This document shows positions 57,196 through 64,000 of a DNA stretch of 64,000 nt, piece after piece. Numbering within the stretch: the stretch's first letter is position 1; each line of letters begins with the position of its first letter. The DNA is taken from assembly GCA_949128115.1 (NCBI GenBank), contig OX421966.1:3534001-3598000 (forward strand), read 5' to 3'. The stretch comes from Anaspis maculata. Taxonomy: Eukaryota; Arthropoda; Insecta; Coleoptera; Scraptiidae. The notes beneath the pieces are model-generated. The model ran no database searches. It had not been told where the DNA came from and worked only from the letters and a program-made list of their open reading frames with translations. A program made the translations under genes and the position numbers.

Positions 57196-58803
57196 CCCAG
57201 ACGCCGGGGAATACAATAAGGAAATAATTGTTTCCTGGCTGGAAACTAGCTTAAAACGATCTGTGTAGCTTAGGTTTTGACATACTAGTTTCCCCCCTTT
57301 CGGAAATGTCGGCGTCATGTCGCCATCATCAACAAGAAGTGCACCAGCGTGGTTTTTGCCGAATATCTTAATTTTGGGTCAACTGACAGCAAAAGATGCA
57401 AGGGGTCATTTTGAAGCCCATGAAATTCCCTACAGTTTGGTTTTTCAATCAATTTTCTGCGACCTATGGTCTTTGAGATAGAGCTTCTGGAAGCGAGAGT
57501 CATTGTCGTGAAAGCTCCATGGCCACTTGACTCGAAAAACTAAAATGTCGATGTGACAAAAAAAATTCCAAAATGAGATTACTCGAGAACTCGTCATGCT
57601 ATAGTTGCGTTGATAGTCCCCAACTCTTCCTCTTGAACCGTAGATTACGAATATTGAAAAGTGAAAAACGTCACATTGTACATAATTATACATACAGGGT
57701 GTACTACGGGAATCAAATCAGAACAGAGAAATTTGACATATTTCTTCGATTTAGCCTATGCGAAACTCTAAGCACTTATCACGAGTCCAATATTAATATG
57801 CATTGCTCTGTAAGCTTCACTTGATCATTACTTGATACACTTAAGAAGTGGTCAGCTCACAGCCTTCCTGTAAAATGTTTTGAAGGCCCTCTGAAATTAT
57901 CAAAATTTACAGTAGCAAGAAATGTATGCAACAGTATATATTATATACCAAGGAACCAAAGTGAATTTTTGATCCTTCGGGTGAAGTTTGTTGCTCGAGG
58001 GCCCTTTTGGGTCCAAATCCTCAAATTAAAAATTCACTTGGTCCCTTGGTATATAATATACTGTTATATACATTCCTTGGTACTGTAAATTTTCAATATT
58101 TTGATGATTTCAGAGAGCCTCTAAAACATTTTACAGTAAAGCTGTGAGCTGACCACTTCTTTCGTGTATCAAGTGAAGCTTATAGAGCAAATCTATATTG
58201 ATATTGGACTCATGTTAGGTGCTTAGAGTGTCGCATATAGGCTAAATTGGAGAAATATGTGAAATTTCTCTGATCTGATTTGATTTCCTCAGTACACCCT
58301 GTATATGTACAATGTGACGTTTTTGACTTTTCTATATTCGTAATCAACGGTTCAAGAGCAAGAGTTTAAGACCATCACCGCAACTATAGCAGGAAGGATT
58401 CTCGAGAAATCTCATTATGAAATTTTTTTGTCACATCGACATTTAGTTTTTCGAGTCAAGTGGCCATGGAGCTTTTGCGACAATGCCTCTCGCTTCCAGA
58501 AGCTCTATCTCAAAAACCATAGGTCGCAGAAAAGTCATTTGAAAACTATTCCGTAGGGAATTTCATTGGTTTCAAAATGACTTCCTACATCTTTTGCTGT
58601 CAGATGGCCCAAAATCATGATATTCGGCAAAAACCACGCTGGTGCACTTCTTGTTGATGATGACGACATGACGCCGACATTTCCGAAAGGGGGGAAATTA
58701 GCATGTCGAAAATTGAGCTACACAGATCGTTTTGAGCTAGTTTCCAGCCAGGAAACAATTATTTCCTTATTGAGCTTATTTTTGCTCCCTGGCGCCTGGG
58801 CTA
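57196..58803. mobile_element. Palindromic foldback element with TA duplication
   Basis: Ends TA-GCCCAGACGCC and GGCGCCTGGGC-TA; arms of about 780 bp pair almost base for base (GGAAATAATTGTTTCCTGGC, CCACGCTGG, ACGATCTGTGTAGCT, TACAGGGTGTACT). The turn lies near 57.98-58.03 kb (CCTTCGGGTGAAG loop). A single-arm relative is at 12086-12545. Confidence 0.93.
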
Positions 58804-58967
58804 TATCCCTAATAATCACACCTTTCGCGTGCTTCCAGTGCGTTCTGGTGTGTGGCACCTCCGCCAAAATGGACAGATGTAGTTTGACCCGCTGCTGAAG
58901 TCTCCATACAGTTGTACAAGGAAAAGCCTACACGCACGCTCAGGAACACACCAGAACGTTCCGCACT

Positions 58968-60572
58968 TGTGAACTGCTCAATGAAAAATAGGGATATTAA
59001 AAATTTTCCTCCAAATTCAAGAGAGAATATTTCGAAAAACAGAAGAGCGATCTCCAAACGGTCAACGCCATCTAATAGGGTATATCTTTGGCTACAAAGT
59101 ACCATACAGGGCCAGGGCGTTATTTACATAGGGGACCATATACAGGGTGGGAAAGGAAGGTGTGTCGAACAAGTTAATTTTCAAACGCCCGTTACTTTGT
59201 TCAAGAAAATTGCAGATTTTTTCCAATGCTATTTTTCAAAAGTCCATATCAATATCTCGCAACAGTTGAAGATTTTTTTTTGTAATCGTTTTTTGAAAGA
59301 ATTATGAGTTTTTTGTGAAGTACTTATGCATTTTTTGATGTCAATTCTTTAGTTGACCACATTATTGACTCAATTTGGCAGAAGCGTATAATTTCATCAA
59401 GGAAACCATCTCATGAGAGAACTTGTGGTCACTGACCCCTATAGGGGGGGCTATTCCGGGTCAGTGATTGGTACCCCTTAGGGACGGGTCGAAATGGGAC
59501 ATGCTGCGTTTTTACAGCGAACATTTATCAATAATCATGGTGGTTCTGCGGTAACCATGTGTCGCATCACATGTAGCAAAGCAACGATATAAGCCCCCTA
59601 CACGTCATGTAGATTGACGTCATGATAAATTGAAATTGCTAACTCGAGGACGAACAACACAGAGCCAAAAACATATATTCACATTGCATTGGAGCAGCGA
59701 ACATTTCAGCAAAGTAACAACGCTTGTTGCAACACCCCTAATTAAGGGCGAGGGAACAATTTTGATACTTTCAGACCTCGTTTCAGACACAATATTGAAA
59801 AAAGCAAACAAAAAGTTTTTATAGAGAAAAACAGAACACAAACAATAAATTATTACTTGATATCGCGTGGGCCCTCCATGTTGGCGAACAACTTCCTGGC
59901 ATCGCCGTGGCATATAGGACTTGAGATTAGGCTATTGTCGATGTCCTCTTGGGGTATTTCTGCCCATAACACAGGTAGGACTTTGCGAAGTTCAGCCACT
60001 GTTTCTGGTCTGGGAAAACGTTCGGATAAATGTTCGCTGTATATGTATAAACCCACCATGTCCCATTCCGACCCGACCCTAAGGGGGTACCAGTCACTGA
60101 CCGGGAGTAGTCCCCCTAGGGGTCAGTGACTACAACTTTTCCCATGGGACGGTTTCTGTGATGAAATTATACGCTTCAGCCAAATTTGAGTCAATAATGT
60201 GGTCAACTATAGAACTGGCATAAAAAACGCATAGGTAGGTATATCACAAAAAAATTATAACTCTTGCAAAAAACCGATTAAAAAAAATCGTGAACATTTC
60301 CGAGATATTGATATGGGCTTCTCAAAAATAGCATTGGAAAAAATCTGCAGTTTTTTTCAACAAAGTAACGGGCGTTTGAAAATTAACCTGTTCGACACAC
60401 CTTCTTTCCTCACCCTGTGTATGGTCCCCTATGTGAATGATGCCCTGGCCCTGTATGGCACTTTGTGGCCAAAGATATGTTCTATCAGATGGCGTTGACC
60501 GTCTTGAGATGGCCCCTCTGTTTTTCTAGATATTTTCTCTTTCTAATATCCCTATTTTTCATTGAGCAGTTT
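58968..60572. mobile_element. Foldback with ~560-bp arms and transposase scrap in the loop
   Basis: GAACTGCTCAATGAAAAAT near 58970 is inverted near 60570. Arms pair through GGTCAACGCCATCT, CATAGGGGACCATA with CAGGGTG, GGTGTGTCGAACA and ACAGCGAACATTTATC, up to about 59530 and 60010. The loop (59530-60010) holds the 3' end of a Tc1-like transposase, so this is plausibly an internally deleted long-TIR Tc1/mariner derivative. Confidence 0.88.
59860..60059 (-). pseudogene. Tc1-like transposase C-terminal fragment, frameshifted
   Basis: Reads RPETVAELRKVLPVLWAEIP, QEDIDN, SLISS in one frame, then MPRRCQEVVRQHGGPTRY in another. Together they are the usual Tc1 C-terminal order (W-x-x-I-P-Q-E, then S-M-P-R-R-C, then G-G-x-T-x-Y). 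A one-base change near 59915 breaks the frame. The catalytic DDE region is missing. Confidence 0.85.
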
Positions 60573-60754
60573 ACACTAGTACACTGCGATCTTACGGGAA
60601 GAGTCTAGAAAGATCGCGTGTTATCCAGAATCGCCGCTCGTAACAATATGATGTTTCGTAGAGAGACAGGCTGATACCCGAAACTGGGCTATCAAACCGT
60701 CTCAACAGAAGTGAAATCGTTCAAAGTAGGTACCTAATCCAAGTTTATCAATTT

Positions 60755-61738
60755 TTGAGAGAAGGCAAAGTGGACCCACTAAATGTAAATGAGACGCAAA
60801 TGATCGAGTTCAGCTTCGGTCAATCAGAACGATTGAGCATTGCTTATGGTAATAATGATACTTACATTAAATCCGTTGATCAGATCACTTTCTTAGGTAT
60901 TGGAATTGATTCGAGGTTGGACTGGTCATATCACATTGACGGTGTTGTCTCCAGGGTGGGAGGATTTGCCTATGCACTGAGAGTGATGAGCCAGCTGATT
61001 AGCATCCGGGCGTCTATGATGGCATATTATGCACATGTTCAGTCGAGATTGAGTTATGGTGTCATTTTTTGGGGTCATTCTAAGGAATCCATCAGAGTTT
61101 TTAGACTGCAGAAGAGATGTGTTAGGAACGTGTTGCAACTCCCTTACCAGGAAAGCTGCAAAATATACTTCACCCAAAAGGGTATACTTACCCTCCCAAG
61201 TATTTATATATACGAGTGTGTGTTGTTTGTCAAACGAAATATAGACCTTTTCGGTAATGTTGGTCATGGTCACGATACGCGAAATAGGCAAGATTTATCT
61301 TGCGACAAATACAACTTCAGCTTTCTCCAGAAAAACGTGGAATTTATAACAACAAAAATCTTTAATAAGTTTTCTTTAGAGCTGCGCAGTCTCCCTATGA
61401 GACGGCTTCGGGTTTCTCTCCATGCCATATTAGTTCGGAAGGCCTACTATGACCTCGATGAATTTTTTTCTGACAGGGATATATAGAATTTGGGATATGT
61501 TGTAATGTTTTTGTATATATTTTGTTGAAAATTTCATGTAGGTAATGTTTTTATGTTTTTGTACAATCTATTTTCTATATATGTATTTCTGTATATTTTG
61601 TGAATATTTTTTATATTTCAGCATCTTTATTTTTTAGTAACTAGTCATGACGCGTTCTACGCCTTACAGGCAAAACATGTACATAATTTTTTTTTTGTAC
61701 GGAACAAATAAAATATCTATCTATCTATCTATCTATCT
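60755..61738 (+). mobile_element. LINE 3' fragment, same family as 50.2-52.5 kb
   Basis: A 243-codon ORF (60755-61486) aligns to the C-terminal third of the other LINE: SRLSYGVIFWGHSKESIRVF against SRIRYGIIFWGNSADAIRVF, QKRCVRNVLQ against QKRALRNVFQ, and ILTLPSIYIYEC against VLTLASLYIYEV. No RT catalytic motif remains. The tail is AATAAAATATC followed by (TATC)n at 61712-61738. Heavily 5'-truncated, yet the frame is open. Confidence 0.9.
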
Positions 61739-61744
61739 GGCATA

Positions 61745-62661
61745 GGGGAAGGTCACGTACCTTGAGCCATCTCAATTTTTCCGAAAATGTTTCGTGAAGG
61801 TGACCGCTAATACTGCCCAAATATGCATAAAGACATGCTTGTTGCCCCCCTCCACAATTGGTTTCAGTTGCTACCCAAGTAGTTAGTTAGAGGGCAGTGT
61901 TCCCGTTTTCGCCTCTCAAAGTAAGTTTATTGACTATCAGTTCGGACCTATTTTTTTCGATTCCATCACAAATTTTTGCAATATGGAAGTTTCCACGGAC
62001 TAACACATGTATTTAATCCATGCTCAAGTGATTTGGCTCACACTGTCTTCTCTTTTCTATGTTAGGTTGAATCATAACATCCGACATGTGTTGTGACGTA
62101 CCTTGGGCCATTTTTTCGTTTGTACCTTGGGCCGGCCCAAGGTACAGTGATTTGTACCTTTAGCCGGCCCAAGGTACAAGAAAGTGCCTCGAAGTTGAAA
62201 ATAAACACAGAACAATAATTTTCTTGTGTCATTTTGGTCATGACATGCTACGTGGCAAATATGGGAATAAAAAGGCCCAACCATCGCAAGACGATTTACA
62301 AAAAGTAAAGAAGGGAATCCACGGAAAAATCGTCTCCAAACGTGCAGCTGTGACGAGATTCAACGTTTTGCGCGTTTCTTTTCAGCGTTGTTTGAAACTG
62401 GAAAGTGCAAAGCCCATTTTACTTATGGCCCAAGGTGCAGCCCGGCTGGCTCAAGGTACGAGATGGCATCGTACCTTGGGCCACCTTTAAACAAAGCAAA
62501 AAAATATTTACTCCCTCAGTGTTTACTACAGAACGTTCTTGGGTATTTTAACATCCAGTAGACATCAGGCAAGCTCTCACAATTTTTTATCTTCGAGAGT
62601 CCTTAAATTCCAAAATAAGAGCCATTTGAAAAAAAGCGGCCCGAGGTACGTGACCTTCCCC
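61745..62661. mobile_element. Pogo-like element, 24-bp TIRs, TA duplication
   Basis: Ends GGGGAAGGTCACGTACCT, then TGAGCC or CGGGCC, in inverted orientation (2 mismatches in 24), flanked by TA on both sides (61743-61744, 62662-62663). Removing it rejoins GAAGG-TA-TGCC, which restores VEGMP of the Tc1 transposase it sits in. GTACCTTGGGCC is repeated inside in both orientations (near 62097, 62121, 62134, 62165, 62425, 62471), resembling subterminal binding sites. Confidence 0.88.
62224..62490 (+). CDS. Possible pogo-type helix-turn-helix ORF, 88 aa
   Basis: KKAQPSQDDLQKVKKGIHGK, then IVSKRAAVTRFNVLRVSFQR, has the spacing of the psq/CENP-B-type helix-turn-helix at the N-terminus of pogo transposases (D-L-x-x-A...G...S-x-R-x-A-A-x-x-F-x-V). 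This fits the element's TA duplication. No DDE domain follows; the remainder runs into the repeated CAAGGTACG motifs. Weakly supported as a protein. Confidence 0.45.
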   Translation: MCHFGHDMLRGKYGNKKAQPSQDDLQKVKKGIHGKIVSKRAAVTRFNVLRVSFQRCLKLESAKPILLMAQGAARLAQGTRWHRTLGHL

Positions 62662-62663
62662 TA

Positions 62664-63640
62664 CCTTCAACCAAGCTGTGCAAAAAGTCCTGAGGAATAG
62701 CCTCCCATTCAGCTTGAATTGCACCCACCAAATCATCCACTGTTTCAATTCGTTCTTCCCTTTCTTTCAACTTTCTTTTCATTCCACTCCATACATGCTC
62801 GATCACATTTATATCTGGAGAAAAAGGTGACCAATCCATTCGCTCAATATTGTGATCCCTCAAAACTTCCGTAACAATGCCTGCACGATGTGGTCTCGCG
62901 TTGTCGTCAAGGATAAAGTTATCACCGAAGTTTTGAGCGTAGGGGACCACAATATCTCTAATACGTAAATCCCCATACCTCCCACTTCGTCTCCTACCAT
63001 TCATACTTTGCCCTCTCAATATCACCAGCTCACTCCTTCCTGTCATCGTGATTCCACCCCAAACAGTCACTCCACCGACTCCAAACGCCGCTCTCGCCTC
63101 CATGTGCTCTTCCACAAATCTTCAATTCATCCTCTTTCTCCAGAGCAAAACACGCCAATCCGATCTGAACAAATTGAACTTACTTTCATCCGTGAACAAA
63201 AATCTACCCCCTTCAGCTACTCATCCCCAATCCTGGTGATCCCTGCTCGCCCATTGGAGACGCACAGCTCTATGACGCCGGTTCATCAAAGAGCACGCGG
63301 CTCTTCTTCTTGCTCTAACTCCAGACTCGTGCAACCTCCGTCTTATGGTTTGGTTTGACAGCTGGATTCCCATCGTGGCCCTCAACACGTTTACTGATGG
63401 CACTTGCAGTGGTGGTCGGCTTCCCTGAATCGCCCTTCGAATAAGGCGATCTTGCCCAACAGCTGTTTTCCGTGCCCTTCCTCCACGACGGTAATTGATG
63501 TCTCCAGCTGCCAGCCATTGAATCGCACGAGTTATGGATCTAGAGGAAGTCCTAAATATTGCCGCAATGTTTTCGATGGTGTCACCTCTTTCTCGCATTC
63601 TTGCCACGATGGCTAACTCATCAGCAGTCAGACGAGGCAG
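62664..63640 (-). pseudogene. Tc1-like (DD34E) transposase pseudogene
   Basis: One reading frame runs from the N-terminal helix-turn-helix (LTADELAIVARMRERGDTIE, IAAIFRTSSRSITRAI) through FTDESKF (first Asp), LDDNARPHRAG (second Asp) and INVIEHVW (Glu). Exactly 34 residues lie between the last two catalytic residues, the Tc1 signature. Two in-frame TGA stops (63223-63221, 63124-63122) and a start codon read as CTG at 63640 (LPRLTADEL, where MPRLT is expected) disable it. The C-terminus breaks after LVEG, where the pogo-like element and then the LINE tail adjoin. Confidence 0.92.
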
Positions 63641-64000
63641 ATTTCACGATTTTGAACGTTCGGTTGAAATTGAAGCGATAAAGCCGAGGATAAAGCGGAA
63701 GAAAAAGGTCGAGTTTCTTTTATTAACATAAAGTAAATAGAACGATAAGTTTTTGAGGGTTATAAAGATGAAATAATTTTTATTGTCAGAATTACATTCA
63801 AGAGAAACGGAGCCATGAGAATTTATACCAAACACTTGGGCATACAAAAATATTTTCATCTCTTACGTAAGGGTTGCTTTGGTGGAATAAGAATTTTGCA
63901 ACTAAATCTTATCGTTGTCGATAGTTACCAATTTTTGGTATTTTAGTCAAAACAACCCTTAACAAGAATTATCAGAAGGGGACTAACACGGTTATAGGTA
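63641..64000. other. Unannotated right edge
   Basis: Should contain the 5' terminal repeat of the Tc1-like element, but I could not find an inverted partner inside the window. Nothing else recognised. Confidence 0.4.

Larger units (their letters stand above)
56314..60645 (-). mobile_element. Solo LTR split by a ~3.95-kb nest of insertions
   Basis: Same LTR family as 25055. The 3' part is 56314-56622 (TGTTACGTATTTCGCG as seen on the plus strand) and the 5' end is 60577-60645 (complement of TGTTACGAGCGGCGATTC). The outer flanks carry ATAT on both sides, a 4-bp target-site duplication. Inside, the break is flanked by CACTA on both sides (CACTA GGGATGGGCG at the left; GTTTA CACTAGTACACTG at the right), so the interior arrived as an insertion with a 5-bp duplication or as a compound block. 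Confidence 0.82.

Overview
The window looks like an insect nuclear genome. It has split genes with GT-AG introns, an Echs1 gene with a mitochondrial presequence, a secreted Ly6/uPAR-type gene, and a very large load of transposable elements and satellites. The element mix and the many GTAGGTACCTAC-like words would fit a sap-sucking hemipteran, but I cannot assign a species from sequence alone. A 200-N assembly gap lies at 34114-34313.

Host genes. (1) A complete Echs1 (mitochondrial enoyl-CoA hydratase) gene is on the minus strand. Its four coding exons (23168-23060, 19490-19165, 16777-16609, 16555-16266) total 894 nt and encode 297 aa in one continuous frame. (2) The last two exons of a second, convergent Echs1 copy are on the plus strand (3409-3577, 3652-3941). 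Its upstream exons lie beyond the left edge, behind a satellite array. (3) A three-exon gene for a 152-aa Ly6/uPAR-domain, probably GPI-anchored protein is on the plus strand (42274-42346, 42557-42715, 53886-54112). Its 11-kb second intron is packed with nested repeats.

Layout. 1-3310: satellite with a 1030-bp higher-order repeat. 3.4-3.9 kb: Echs1 copy A. 4.7-7.3 kb: degenerate AGAAATC array with a MITE, then AGCT-rich tracts. 7.3-16.2 kb: repeat fragments, minisatellites and a GC-rich island (13.05-14.0 kb). 16.3-23.2 kb: Echs1 copy B with a long palindrome in intron 1. 25.0-27.0 kb: interrupted solo LTR. 27.9-29.0 kb: palindrome. 29.2-33.2 kb: a 4-kb element with 11-bp terminal repeats, two divergent split ORFs and a 50-bp array arranged as 350-bp higher-order units. 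34.8-37.2 kb: palindrome with a tRNA-like insertion. 37.5-42.1 kb: a dispersed repeat hit by a hAT-type MITE and by an element carrying a broken YqaJ-type nuclease ORF. 42.3-54.1 kb: Ly6 gene. 56.3-60.6 kb: a solo LTR split by about 4 kb of nested palindromes. 60.8-63.6 kb: LINE fragment, pogo-like element and Tc1-like transposase pseudogene.

The dominant theme is long foldback (snap-back palindrome) elements of 0.3-2.8 kb, many with TACAGGGTG-type words in their arms. They are stacked inside introns and inside one another. For several, an uninterrupted paralogous copy in the same window shows the empty target site, so the order of insertion can be read directly. If transcribed, for example within the Echs1 or Ly6 introns, these would form long double-stranded hairpins.
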